Assembly (NCBI GenBank): GCA_963762825.1
Contig: CAVXLZ010000001.1
Location: 868,001 to 932,000, forward strand
Reading direction: 5' to 3'
Length of the DNA: 64,000 bases
DNA from: Miltoncostaea sp963762825
Lineage (GTDB): Bacteria; Actinomycetota; Thermoleophilia; Miltoncostaeales; Miltoncostaeaceae
Shown: positions 1 to 8,890 of the stretch, one piece after another
Position numbering within the stretch: the stretch's first letter is position 1
Layout of the letters: the number at the start of each line of letters is the position of its first letter
Notes under the pieces: model-generated
Told to the model about the DNA's origin: nothing
Databases searched by the model: none
The model's input: the letters and a program-made list of their open reading frames with translations, nothing else
Program-made: the position numbers and the translations under genes

Positions 1-193
1 CGAAGATGTTCCCCACCGCGTCCGTGCGCACGCTCAGGCCGGCCGCCTCCATGCGCCCGGTCAGCCAGGCGCGGGCCCGCATATCGGACTCGGTGAAGAG
101 GACCCTCGTGACCGACGGGTACTCACTGTCCGAGAACCGAGCGATCTCCTCGATCTCCCTCGACAGGCGCTCGCGGTCGACGGCGGCGCTCAC
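1..193 (-). CDS. allC: Allantoate amidohydrolase, N-terminal part (cut by window edge)
   Basis: Only the first 64 codons lie in the window; the gene runs off the left edge. The visible N-terminus (helix with RLSREIEEIARFSD, then RVLFTESDMRARAWLTGRM and AVGNIF) matches the start of M20-family allantoate amidohydrolases and N-carbamoyl-amino-acid hydrolases. These zinc or manganese enzymes hydrolyse allantoate to ureidoglycine, CO2 and ammonia. The GTG start overlaps the TGA of allE by GTGA. Position directly after allB and allE favours allantoate over other carbamoyl substrates; the metal-binding residues lie outside the window. Confidence 0.75.
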   Translation of the reverse strand, partial: MSAAVDRERLSREIEEIARFSDSEYPSVTRVLFTESDMRARAWLTGRMEAAGLSVRTDAVGNIF

Positions 194-927
194 GGCTCCA
201 CGTCGCGATTCCAGTCCTTGTAGATGAGGTACTCGGCGCCCACGGGGCCGTGGGAGCAGCACCACTGCGGGCAGAACGGCCCCATCCAGATCGCATCTCC
301 GGCCTCCACCGGGTACCAGGCCTCGCCGAGGCGGTAGACGAGCGATCCCTCGAGGACCAGGAGGCCGTGCTCCATCACGTGGTTCTCGACGAACGGGAGG
401 GCCGCTCCCGGGGCGAAGGACATCAGGTTGACCGCCAGGTCCAGGCTCGGATCCTCGGGCAGGAGCGCGCGCACCCGGAGCGCCGGGTCGCCGAGCATCG
501 GCTCGGCGGGGACGTCGCCGGAGAGCCCGACGACGAGGGTTCCGCGGGCTGCGCCCGGGACGGGTACGTGCGCCTTGTCGATGACGCAGATCCGTGCGGG
601 CCCGTTGGCTCGGAGGGTGTGCTCGGCGTCAGGCGGGATGTAGCAGTAGGCGCCGGCGGCCAGCGAGTGGCGCGCACCGGCCACCTCGAGGTGCACGCCC
701 CCCTCGAGGACGTAGACGAACCTGCCCGAGCCGGGCCGCGGCGCCCCGGCCGCGCCGCCCTCGTCCATGTCTACCAACGCCATCGTGAAGCGGGCGCCCA
801 TCGCCGGGCCGATGATCCTGACGTGCTCCGATCCGCTCCAGCCGGGCACCGGTCCCCGGACGTGCGTCTCCGGCGCGATGAGGGCGTGGTCGCGGCGCAC
901 GACGGTGCGCGAATGCGGCCCGCTCAC
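190..927 (-). CDS. allE: (S)-ureidoglycine aminohydrolase, bicupin
   Basis: A 245-residue protein with two cupin barrels. The first barrel contains GRFVYVLEGGVHLEV and GAYCYIPPDAEHTL; the second contains the metal-site region ENHVMEHGLLVLEG and ends with GDAIWMGPFCPQW, the typical C-terminus of UGlyAH (YlbA/AllE). The enzyme releases ammonia from ureidoglycine to give ureidoglycolate in allantoin breakdown. The GTG start overlaps the allantoinase stop (GTGA) and the next gene, allC, overlaps its own stop in the same way, so allB-allE-allC should be translated as a coupled set. Length is normal for the family. Confidence 0.88.
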   Translation of the reverse strand: MSGPHSRTVVRRDHALIAPETHVRGPVPGWSGSEHVRIIGPAMGARFTMALVDMDEGGAAGAPRPGSGRFVYVLEGGVHLEVAGARHSLAAGAYCYIPPDAEHTLRANGPARICVIDKAHVPVPGAARGTLVVGLSGDVPAEPMLGDPALRVRALLPEDPSLDLAVNLMSFAPGAALPFVENHVMEHGLLVLEGSLVYRLGEAWYPVEAGDAIWMGPFCPQWCCSHGPVGAEYLIYKDWNRDVEP

Positions 928-2252
928 CTCGAGGGCCCGTCCGCCGGGGTGACCAGGCGCCCGATCGGGTCCCCGGCCGCGATTCCGTCGCCGAACACGG
1001 CGACGCCGCGCAGGATGGTGCCGACGACACGGGCGCTCAGGCTCTGCCCCGTGAAGGGCGAGTGCCGGTGTCGGTACTCCAGAGCGTCCGCGGTGAGGCG
1101 CCAGGGCTCGTCGAGACGCACGAGGGTGATGTCCGCATCCGCCCCCACCTCGAGTCGCCCCTTCGTACGGAGGCCGAGCCGGCCGGCCGGCCGGGCGCTC
1201 AGCATCTCCACCAGGCGGGCGACCGAAACGCCCCGGCGCAGGCCGTGGGTCAGGGCGAGCGGCAGGCTCGTCTGGGCCCCCGAGACACCGCCCCACACGG
1301 CGAACATGTCGTGCCCCTCCTTCGACTGCGGTGGCCCGGGCGAGTGGTCGGAGGCGATCAGGTCGATGTCGTCTGCGATCAGCCGACTCCAGAGCTCCTC
1401 CCGCTCGGCGGATGATCGCAGAGGTGGCGCGCACTTGGCGAGCGCGCCGATGCGATCGGCATCGTCGGCGTCGAGAACCAGGTAGTGGGGGCAGGTCTCG
1501 CAGGTGACATCGACCCCGCGCGCCCGGGCACGGGAGATCAGATCCACGGATCCGGCGCTGGAGACGTGCACCACGTGGAGGGAGCAGTCGGCCTGCGCGG
1601 CGAGCGCGAGGGCGGTCGCCACGGCCGACTCCTCGGCCCGCGCCGGACGGCTGAGCCGCCAGTCGCGCATCGTGGTCCGTCCCTGCGCCACGGCACGCGC
1701 GGCGAGCGGCTCGGTGATCGCCGGATCCTCGGCGTGCACCGCGACCGGCAGCCCGAGCGCGGCGGCGCGCTCCATGCCCCGGCCGAGATCGTCCGGCGTG
1801 ACCGCCGCAAACTCCTCGACGCCGCTCGGGCACATGAACGCCTTGAAGCCCACCACCCCCCGCTCGGCGAGCTCGTCCATGCGGTCGATGCCTCCGGGCA
1901 CCAACCCACCCCACAGGGCGAAGTCGATGCGGGCCCTCCCCTGCGCGGCCTGGACCTTGGCATCGAAGGCGGCGCCGTCGAGTGTCGGGGGCAGCGAGTT
2001 GAGCGGCATGTTGACCGCGCACGTGATCCCTCCGGCGGCGAGGGCGCGGGTGCCCGTGGCAAAGCCCTCCCACTCGGCACGACCCGGGTCGTCGAGGTGC
2101 ACGTGGGCATCGACCCCACCCGGCATCACCAGGTGCCCACGGGCGTCGATCTCCCGGAGGCCCCCGGGCAGATCCGGGCCGATGTCCACGATCAGGCCCT
2201 CGCGGACCCCGATGTCCCAGGCGTCGCCGCGCACCACGAGGTCGTGGCTCAC
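924..2252 (-). CDS. allB: Allantoinase
   Basis: A 442-residue cyclic amidohydrolase of the dihydroorotase/allantoinase group. It shows the HxH metal motif (GGVDAHVHLDDPG, near residue 50), a GFKAFM segment with the lysine expected to be carboxylated (near 135), HAEDP, HVVHVSS and SDHSPG with the catalytic aspartate. The C-terminal part (DADITLVRLDEPWRLT, SPFTGQ) is typical of allantoinase. It opens the allantoin ring to allantoate. Start is a GTG overlapping the uraD stop. Flanking uraD and allE make allantoin, rather than dihydroorotate or hydantoins, the obvious substrate. Confidence 0.9.
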   Translation of the reverse strand: MSHDLVVRGDAWDIGVREGLIVDIGPDLPGGLREIDARGHLVMPGGVDAHVHLDDPGRAEWEGFATGTRALAAGGITCAVNMPLNSLPPTLDGAAFDAKVQAAQGRARIDFALWGGLVPGGIDRMDELAERGVVGFKAFMCPSGVEEFAAVTPDDLGRGMERAAALGLPVAVHAEDPAITEPLAARAVAQGRTTMRDWRLSRPARAEESAVATALALAAQADCSLHVVHVSSAGSVDLISRARARGVDVTCETCPHYLVLDADDADRIGALAKCAPPLRSSAEREELWSRLIADDIDLIASDHSPGPPQSKEGHDMFAVWGGVSGAQTSLPLALTHGLRRGVSVARLVEMLSARPAGRLGLRTKGRLEVGADADITLVRLDEPWRLTADALEYRHRHSPFTGQSLSARVVGTILRGVAVFGDGIAAGDPIGRLVTPADGPSR

Positions 2253-2737
2253 GGTGCCGCCTCAAGCCGTAGGGCGATGATGGCGAGGATCTCCTCGATC
2301 GCCGCGGCGCGCTCGTCGGCCTCGTCGTTGCCGAGCCGCCGCTCCCAGGCGGCGAGGATCTCGGTGACGCTGCGGCCGCGGACGCAGATGACGAACGGAA
2401 AGCCGAAGCGGCGGTGGTAGGCGGCGTTGAGGCGGGCCACGCGGTCGAGATCGTCCGGCGTGAGCCGATCGAGGCCCGCCGAGGCCTGCTCGGTGGCCGA
2501 CTCGCGGGTGAGATCGCCCGCCAGGGCGGCCCGGCCCGCAAGATCGGGGTGGGCCCGGATCAGTGCCAGCCGCCGCTCGCTCCCCGCCTCGCGCACGACG
2601 CGATCGAAGGCGTCGATCACGGCCTCCCGATCGGCGAAGGGCCCGCGCTCCCAGGCGGCCTCGGCGACCCATGGCGAGCCCTCGGCGACATGCCCGAAGC
2701 GACGCAGGAACCGCTCGCGCTCCTCCTCCGGGCTCAC
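2249..2737 (-). CDS. uraD: OHCU decarboxylase
   Basis: A 162-residue stand-alone 2-oxo-4-hydroxy-4-carboxy-5-ureidoimidazoline decarboxylase. Visible family motifs are IRAHPDLAGR (catalytic His), RESATEQASAGLD, RLNAAYHRRFGFPFVICVRG and a helical C-terminus. It converts OHCU, made by HIU hydrolase, stereospecifically into (S)-allantoin. The GTG start (GTGAGCCCG) overlaps the TGA of the xanthine dehydrogenase large subunit; its own TGA overlaps the GTG of allB. Its frame is intact, unlike the genes immediately upstream. Together with uricase and HIU hydrolase at 7.7-8.9 kb it completes the urate-to-allantoin route. Confidence 0.9.
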   Translation of the reverse strand: MSPEEERERFLRRFGHVAEGSPWVAEAAWERGPFADREAVIDAFDRVVREAGSERRLALIRAHPDLAGRAALAGDLTRESATEQASAGLDRLTPDDLDRVARLNAAYHRRFGFPFVICVRGRSVTEILAAWERRLGNDEADERAAAIEEILAIIALRLEAAP

Positions 2738-4935
2738 CGGTCGGCGCCGGAGACGTCCCCCGGCGTGAGGGGTACCTTGGGGAGGGCCAGGCCGGTCGCG
2801 TCGCGCACCGCGGCGACGATGGCGGGGGTGGAGCGCGATCGTCGGCATCTCCCCCACGCCGTTCAGCCCGTACGGGGCGTGCGGGTGCGGGGTCTCGCTG
2901 ATGCGCATCCTGACCGCGGGCATGTCGAGGACCGTGGGCATCAGGTAGTCGGTGAACGAGGCGTTGCGAACGCGCCCGTCATCCATCTGGATCTCCTCCA
3001 TCAGCGCCAGGCCGAGGCCCTGGGCGATGCCGCCGTGGATCTGGCCCTCGAGCGCCAGGGGTTCATCACGCGCCCGACGTCCTGGGTGGTCGCCATCTCG
3101 ACGGCCCTCACCAGACCGAGCTCGCGATCGACGTCGCACACCGCGCGGTGGGCGGCGAAGGCCAGCGCGACCAGCGAATCGCCCTGCCCGTCTCGGGTCG
3201 AGCGCCGCAGTGGGCCGGTGGCGGTACACCGCGGTCTCCTCGATCGGCCCGGTCGAGCAGCTCGTCCAGCCTCGGGCGCAGGCGCGAGCATGCCAGCTGC
3301 ACCGCTCCCCCGGTCATCCAGGTCTGGCGCGACGCGGACGTGCTCCCGGCCGAGCCCACATCCGTGTCGGCCGGCAAGATCTCGACCCGCTCGACGATCC
3401 AGCTCGGTGCGGGCGATCTGCGCCAGCACGGTCTCGAGGCCCTGCCCCACCTCGGCCGCGGCGGTGTGGATCTGCACCAGCGGGCCGCCGTCGTCGCGCG
3501 ACACCCGCACCCGCGCCGTGGAGTAGTCGTCGAAGCCCTCGGAGAAGGCGATGTTCTTGAACCCCACGGCGAAGCCGACGCCTCGGCGCGTGCCCTCGCC
3601 GTGGGTGGTGTTCGACACGCCCGCCCGGCAGATCCCGCGAGGTCGGTCGGGACGCACGTCCGGAGCGGCAGCGGCATGGCCCGGAGCTCGCTCGAGCAGC
3701 TCGCGCACCGGCGCGGGCCCGTCCACCACCTGCCCGGTGGGCAGTCGCATACCGGTCGCGCAGAGCGTTGCGCAGGCGGATCTCGACCGGGTCGAGCTCG
3801 AGCGCGTGCGGCGAGGCGGTCCATCTGCGACTCGTGGGCGAAGGCCACCTGCACCGCCCCGAAGCCGCGCATCGCACCGCACGGCGGGTTGTTGGTGTAC
3901 GCCACGATGCCGTCGACGCGGGCGTTGGGCACGTCGTACGGGCCGCAGGCGAACGTGCGCGGCGTTGGCGACCACCGCCGTGCTGCTCGACGCGTAGGCA
4001 CCGCCGTCGAGGACGATCCTGGCCCGAACGTAGACCAGCCGGCCGTCGCCGTCCGCGCCGTGCTCGTAGCTCATCCGCGCGGGGTGGCGGTGGACGTGAC
4101 CGAAGAACGACTCCTCCCGCGAGTAGACCATCTTCACCGGGTCGGCCGGTGTGCAGCGCGAGCATCGCCACGTGCACCTGCATCGAGAGGTCCTCGCGCC
4201 CACCGAACGCGCCGCCGACCCCGGCCAGGTGGAGGCGCGTGAGCCGGCGACAGGCAGCCCGAGGCTGGCCGCCACCTGGCCCTGGTCGACGTGCAGCCAC
4301 TGGGTGGCGACGTAGAGGTCGACGCCGCCGTCCTCGGCGGGCACGGCGAGCGCCGGACTCGGGGCCGAGGAACGCCTGGTCCTGCATCCCGACCTCGTAC
4401 TCGCCCGCTCACGACCACCGTCGGCGCTGCGCGTCGGGGTCGCCGTGCACGATGTCCACCCGGCGCAGCAGGTTCCCGCCGGGATGCAGCGCCGGCGCGT
4501 CGCGGCGCAGGGCGTCCTCGGCGCCGGTGAGGGGAACCCGCACCTCGTAGTCGACGGCGATCCGCTCGGCCGCCCGGCGGGCCGTCTCGGGGTGATCGGC
4601 GGCGACGATCGCCACGGGCTCGCCCTGGTAGCGCACCCGTCGATGGCGAGCACCGGCTGGTCGGCGATCTCCATGCCGTAGGTGGGCCTGCCCGGCACGT
4701 CGTCGTGGGTGAGCACCGCGCGCACTCCGGACAGCGTCAGCGCATCGGTGATGTCGATCCCGCGGATCAGGGCGCTCGGATGCGGGCTTCGCAGCGTCGC
4801 CCCCCACAACATGCCGTCGGCGCGCAGATCGGAGGCGTAGGCGAACTCTCCCCGCACCTTTGGGCGTCCGTCGCTGCGCAGCACGCTCTCGCCGATCCTT
4901 CCGAGCGGGAGGACCCGGGTGCCGGAGGTGCTCAT
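2734..4935 (-). CDS. xdhA: Xanthine dehydrogenase, molybdopterin-binding large subunit (multiply frameshifted)
   Basis: Homology to the XDH large subunit runs from MSTSGTRVLPLGRIGESV to ALPKVPLTPGDVSG with TGA, but in pieces spread over all three frames. Conserved blocks in order: RGEFAYASDL, YQGEPVAIVAADH, MQDQAFLGPESG, ATQWLHVDQGQVA, GVGGAFGGRED, MVYSREESFFGH, NNPPCGAMRGFGAVQ, GFAVGFKNIAFSEGF, AEVGQGLETVLAQIA, ALEGQIHGGIAQGLGLAL, PYGLNGVGEMPTIA. About a dozen one-base gains or losses separate them. The total span (734 codons) matches an intact gene, and every block needed for Mo-cofactor binding is present. I infer sequence or assembly errors more than decay. The enzyme oxidises hypoxanthine and xanthine to urate. 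ATG overlaps the preceding stop (ATGA). Confidence 0.8.
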
Positions 4936-6296
4936 GCCACCAGCCGGGCGCTCGCCGCGGCGGCGTCGCGGGCGATCGCATCGATGTCGGCTCCGAGGAG
5001 CTCGCCCCGTTCCACGACGGGCGCTCCGTCGACCACGAGGGTCTCCACCTGGCGGGGGGGCCCGAGGATCAACGCGGCGATCGGGTCGGCGATGCCGGCG
5101 TGGCCGGCCCCATCGATGCGCCAGAGCGCGATGTCGGCCCGCTTGCCCGGCTCGAGCGACCCGATCTCGTCGTCGCGCCCGAGACAACGGGCGCCGTGGA
5201 TCGTCCCGAGCGCCAGGGCGGCGCGGGCGCTCATCGCCGCAGGACCTCCGCGAAGCGCGGGCGAGCAGGAGCGCCTGCGCGCAGCTCCACCGCGAGCTCG
5301 CCCGACTCGTTCGAGGCGGCCCCGTCCACGCCGAGGCCGACCGCGACACCGGCGGCGAGCAGGTCGGCGACCGGGGCGATGCCGGCGCCGAGGCGCCCGT
5401 TGGACGAGGGGCAGTGGGCCACCGAAGTGCCGGTCTGCGCGAAGCGGGCGATCTCCTCGGGTCGCGAGGTGCACGCAGTGCGCGAGCCAGACGTCCGCCC
5501 CGAGCCAGCCGAGCTCGTCGAGGTACTCCACCGGACGGACGCCGAAGCGCTCGAGGCAGAACGCCTCCTCCTCGACGGTCTCGGCCAGGTGGGTGTGCAG
5601 GCGCACGCCGCGCCGGCGGGCCAGATCGGCCGACTCGCGCATCAGATCGCCCGGTCACCGAGAACGGCGAGCACGGAGCGACAGCCACCCGGAGCATCGC
5701 GTCCGGGGGCCGGATCGTGCCACCGGTCGATGGCCGTCGTCGGTTGCGAGCAGGATCGCGTCGCGATCCTCCACGACCTCGTCGGGCGGCAGCCCGCCGG
5801 CCGAGCTGCCGAGGTCCATCGATCCGCGGCACGGGTGGAAGCGCAGCCCGATCCCCGCTCGCCGCGACGATCTCCGCCTCCAGCAGGTCTCCGCCGCCGC
5901 GCGGGAAGACGTAGTGGTGGTCGGTCGTGGTGGTGCAGCCGGACAGCGCGAGCGCCGCCAGCCCGGCCCGGTGCCGCCGCCGTCGCGATCTCGTCGTCGA
6001 TGCTCGCCCACAGCGGGGTAGAGCGCCGTCAGCCAGTCGAAGAGGTCTTCGTCCTGAGCCAGGCCGCGGGTGGCCCACTGGTAGAGGTGGTGGTGGCAGT
6101 TGACGAGTCCCGGTGTCGCGAGGCAGCCCCGCGCGTCGACGACGCCGCCCGCCCCCGCGCAGGGGCGGAGGCGCACCCCGCCGCCAGAGCCGAGATCGGC
6201 ACCGGCCTCGACGAGGATCCAGCCGTCGGCGTGCTCGGTCCCGTCCGCGTCCATCGTGGCGACGGCGCATCCCTCGATGAGGATCGCCGCGCTCAC
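4932..6296 (-). CDS. 8-oxoguanine/guanine deaminase-like amidohydrolase (frameshifted)
   Basis: An amidohydrolase of the TRZ/ATZ deaminase group, about 450 residues. The N-terminus is in one frame (GCLATPGLVNCHHHLYQWATRG, metal-binding HxH type). Later pieces in other frames show GCTTTTDHHYVFP, GLRFHPCRGSMDLG, RLHTHLAETVEEE, VAHCPSSNGRLGAGIAP, VGLGVDGAASNESG and SLEPGKRADIALWRID to a TGA. The HCPSSNxRLGxGIAP and GVDGxASN blocks are characteristic of 8-oxoguanine deaminases and relatives. It probably feeds deaminated purines (8-oxoguanine to urate, or guanine to xanthine) into this pathway. At least six indels lie inside it. The GTG start overlaps the 2Fe-2S subunit stop. Exact substrate is inferred from context. 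Confidence 0.72.
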
Positions 6297-6773
6297 CGCA
6301 TCGCCCCGAGGCGCGCCGAAGCGAGCCGCACGGCATCGAGGATCTTCTCGTAGCCGGTGCAGCGGCAGAGGTTGCCGGCGAGCGCCTCCCGGATCTCGGC
6401 GTCGTCGGGCGCCGGGCTCGCGGCGCAGCAGGTCCTGCGGTCGCGACGATGAAGCCCGGGGTGCAGAAGCCGCACTGGACCGCGCCGGTCTCGACGAACG
6501 CCTGCTGCACCGGATGCCGCACGTCGTCAGCGGGCGCGAGCCCCTCGACGGTCACGACGTCGCGGTCCTCGGCCTGGCCGCGCGAGCACCAGGCAGGCGC
6601 AGACCAGGACGCCGTCGAGCATCGACGGAGCACGAGCCGCACTCGCCCTGCTCGCAGGCGTTCTTGGAGCCGGGCAGGCCGAGCCGCTCGCGCAGGACGT
6701 AGAGCAGGCTCTCGCCCTCCCAGATGTCGTCGACCTCGTGGAGCTCTCCGTTGACCGTGAGCGCGAGCTTCAC
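6293..6773 (-). CDS. xdhC: Xanthine dehydrogenase 2Fe-2S subunit (frameshifted)
   Basis: Small iron-sulfur subunit of about 160 residues (E. coli naming; elsewhere XdhC is a cofactor chaperone). The N-terminal ferredoxin domain shows ACEQGECGSCS in the first frame; after a shift, AFVETGAVQCGFCTPGFI appears, and the end is ALAGNLCRCTGYEKILDAV. Together these carry the eight cysteines for two [2Fe-2S] clusters. The span is 481 nt, not a multiple of three, consistent with net indels. GTG overlaps the TGA of the FAD subunit (GTGAAG). It passes electrons from the Mo site in XdhA to FAD in XdhB. Confidence 0.8.
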
Positions 6774-7637
6774 GTGCGGTACTCCTGCCAGCACCACGAC
6801 AGGGTGCGCCGCGCCAGCACCGCAAGGGCGTGCCGGCGGTAGGCGGCGGTGCCGCGGACGTCGTCGATCGGACGTGCGGCGTCGGCCACGGCCTCTCCGA
6901 AGCGCGCCAGCAGGGATGCCGGCAGCGCCTCGCGCCGCTCCCAGGCGCCGAGCTCGTCGAGCGCCCCCTCCGCGAAGGCCTCGGCGGCCGTGGCGCGGAT
7001 CACGGTCGGGGCGGCCGAGCCGATCGCGGCCGCGACGGTCCGCGCGCCGGGGTCGAGCTGCACCGCCAACGAGCAGACCGCGATCACCATCGCGTTCCGA
7101 GGGCCGACCTTGGCGAACTGCTGGGGTCCGCGCGCCACCGGCACCCGCACCGCCGCGATCAGCTCGTCCGGCTCGAGGCGGTTGCGCTTCGGCGCCGTGC
7201 AGAAATCGGCGAGCGGCATCGCCGCGCGACCCGGACGCCGACGCTAGCTCGACGCGCGCGTCCGCCGCGAGCAGCGGCGGAAGGGCATCGCCGGCCGGCG
7301 AGGAGGTTGCGAGGTTGCCGCCGATCGTTCCCCGGTTGCGGATCTGCGGTGATCCGACCGTGCGCGCCGCGATCGCCAGGCCCGGTGCGAGGGCGCTCAG
7401 CTCGGCCACGAGCCGCGCGTAGGTGACCCCGGCCCCGATGACGAGGTCGGCCCCGTCGCGGTGCCAGCCATCGAGCTCGCCGACCCGTGTGAGGTCGAGG
7501 ATGCGCTCCGGCCGGCGTCGGTCGAAGTTCAGCTCCACCATCAGGTCGGTGCCGCCGGCCAGGGGGAGCGCCTCGGGGTGGGCCGCGCGCGCGGCGAGCG
7601 CGTCGGCGAGATCTCGCGGCTGAATGGTGGCCTCCAA
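6770..7637 (-). CDS. xdhB: Xanthine dehydrogenase FAD-binding subunit (one frameshift)
   Basis: FAD-binding subunit (CO-dehydrogenase flavoprotein family), about 289 residues. PLAGGTDLMVELNFDRRRP and SPQIRNRGTIGGNLATSSPAGD are the FAD-contact motifs; the C-terminal domain resumes after a frameshift near 7225-7245 at MPLADFCTAPKRNRLEPDE and ends WCWQEYRT. An extra G in the run after GGGTCGCGC restores the frame. I chose the TTG start at 7637 because a TATCCT hexamer lies seven nucleotides upstream, a layout seen before many first genes here, and no ATG or GTG fits. It heads the purine-degradation operon running to the left edge. Confidence 0.78.
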
Positions 7638-7694
7638 GGGTGGGAGGATACGATCCTTCGGCGCCCGACACGAACCGCGCGGACAGGGGATCGG
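7638..7694. promoter_or_regulatory. Divergent promoter between xdhB operon and uricase
   Basis: The 57-bp divergent gap holds two overlapping -10-like hexamers: TATCCT on the minus strand (7645-7650), seven nucleotides before the xdhB TTG, and TACGAT on the plus strand (7649-7654) for uricase. They sit inside an inverted repeat AGGAT-ACG-ATCCT (7645-7657). A purine-route regulator binding here could control both directions at once. Uricase has a GGGGA ribosome-binding-like stretch a few bases before its ATG. Promoter calls are by inspection only. Confidence 0.45.
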
Positions 7695-8570
7695 ATGACC
7701 GAGCACGCGATCACCTACGGCAAGGCCGCCGTCCCGGTCTACCGCCATCACGCGACACCCCTCGCCGGCATCGCCCCGGTGCCCGAGTCGACCTTCACCG
7801 GGCGCTCCAACGCCCTCGTCGCGTCCCTCGTCACGGTCGAGGTGTTCGGCGACAACTTCCTGCCGTCCTACACCGAGGGCGACAACTCGATGGTGGTCGC
7901 CACCGACAGCATGAAGAACCTGATCCTGCGCGAGAGCGGCTCGTGGGAGGGCGCCACCCTCGAGAGCCTGCTGCACCACCTCGGCGGACACCTCCTGCGG
8001 GATTACCCGCAGATGGAGGCGTTGCGCATGGAGGGCGAGGAGATCCGCTTCGACCCCGCCGGCCCGCGGGGGTCGCTCCTCACGAGGGTTCCCGGCGATC
8101 GCACCACGGCGGCGATGCGGCTGGAGCGAGGCGGCCATGGCATCGCCATCGCCGGGCTGGAGGCCGGGCGCGAGGGGATGGCCCTCCTGAAGCTCAGCGG
8201 GAGCAGTTTCACGGCATTCGTACGCGACGACTACACCACTCTCGCGGAGCGCCGCGACCGGCCGCTCTACATCGCGCTCGACGTGGCGTGGCGCTACGAC
8301 GAACCCGAGCACGCGCTCGGCGCCGAGCCCGGGCGATACGTGGCCGCGGAGCAGGTGCGCGACGTGTGCGCGGCGGTGTTCGAGGAGTTCGTCAGCGAGT
8401 CGATCCAGCACCTCGTGAACGCCATGGGAGAGCGGGTGCTGGAGCGCTTTGCCGGGCTGGTCGAGGTCTCGTTCGCGGCCCGCAACCTGACCCGCGACCC
8501 CGTGGTGGAGGGGGTCTACACCGACCCGTTCAACGCCCAGGGCACCATCACGCTGGCGCTCAGCCGGTGA
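7695..8570 (+). CDS. uox: Urate oxidase (uricase)
   Basis: A 291-residue cofactor-free urate oxidase with two T-fold domains. The N-terminal YGKAAVPVYR carries the catalytic lysine, MVVATDSMKN carries the partner threonine, and QHLVNAMGERVLERF and DPFNAQGTITLALSR close the second T-fold. It oxidises urate to 5-hydroxyisourate with O2. The ATG at 7695 follows an AGGGGA stretch; upstream in-frame codons fall in the divergent promoter. It is followed by HIU hydrolase with a GTGA overlap, so the two products of urate oxidation are handled by coupled translation. Frame and length are intact. Confidence 0.92.
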   Translation: MTEHAITYGKAAVPVYRHHATPLAGIAPVPESTFTGRSNALVASLVTVEVFGDNFLPSYTEGDNSMVVATDSMKNLILRESGSWEGATLESLLHHLGGHLLRDYPQMEALRMEGEEIRFDPAGPRGSLLTRVPGDRTTAAMRLERGGHGIAIAGLEAGREGMALLKLSGSSFTAFVRDDYTTLAERRDRPLYIALDVAWRYDEPEHALGAEPGRYVAAEQVRDVCAAVFEEFVSESIQHLVNAMGERVLERFAGLVEVSFAARNLTRDPVVEGVYTDPFNAQGTITLALSR

Positions 8571-8890
8571 GCGGCCGTCTCACGACCCACGTGCTCGACA
8601 CGGCCGCGGGGCGCCCGGCGCCGGGCATTCCGATCACCCTGCGCCGCGACGGGGCCCTCGTGGCCGAGGCCCTCACGAACGCCGATGGGCGCACGGATGC
8701 CCCGCTCCTCGAGGGCGACGCGTTCACCGCAGGCGTCTACGAGCTGACCTTCGAGGTCGGGCCGCACTTCGCCGGTTCGGGGTTCCTCGACCTCGTGCCG
8801 GTGCGCTTCACCGTGACCGACGCCGGCGAGCACCACCACGTACCCCTGCTCGTCTCCCCCTTCTCCTACAGCACCTACCGGGGCTCTTAA
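8567..8890 (+). CDS. hiuH: 5-hydroxyisourate hydrolase
   Basis: A 107-residue transthyretin-related protein with the family signatures: LTTHVLDTAAGRPA at the N-terminus (active-site His), a central arginine in VPVRFTV and the C-terminal tetrapeptide YRGS, the hallmark of HIU hydrolases as opposed to vertebrate transthyretin. It hydrolyses 5-hydroxyisourate to OHCU, the substrate of UraD. The GTG start overlaps the uricase stop. It ends in TAA at 8888-8890, directly abutting the TAG of the convergent permease gene, so no terminator fits between them. Confidence 0.93.
   Translation: MSGRLTTHVLDTAAGRPAPGIPITLRRDGALVAEALTNADGRTDAPLLEGDAFTAGVYELTFEVGPHFAGSGFLDLVPVRFTVTDAGEHHHVPLLVSPFSYSTYRGS

Noticed and set aside
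2734..7637. True pseudogenisation of the xanthine dehydrogenase operon
   Set aside because: Motifs are all preserved, gene spans match intact lengths and downstream genes are intact; sequence error is the simpler explanation, although reads are needed to settle it.
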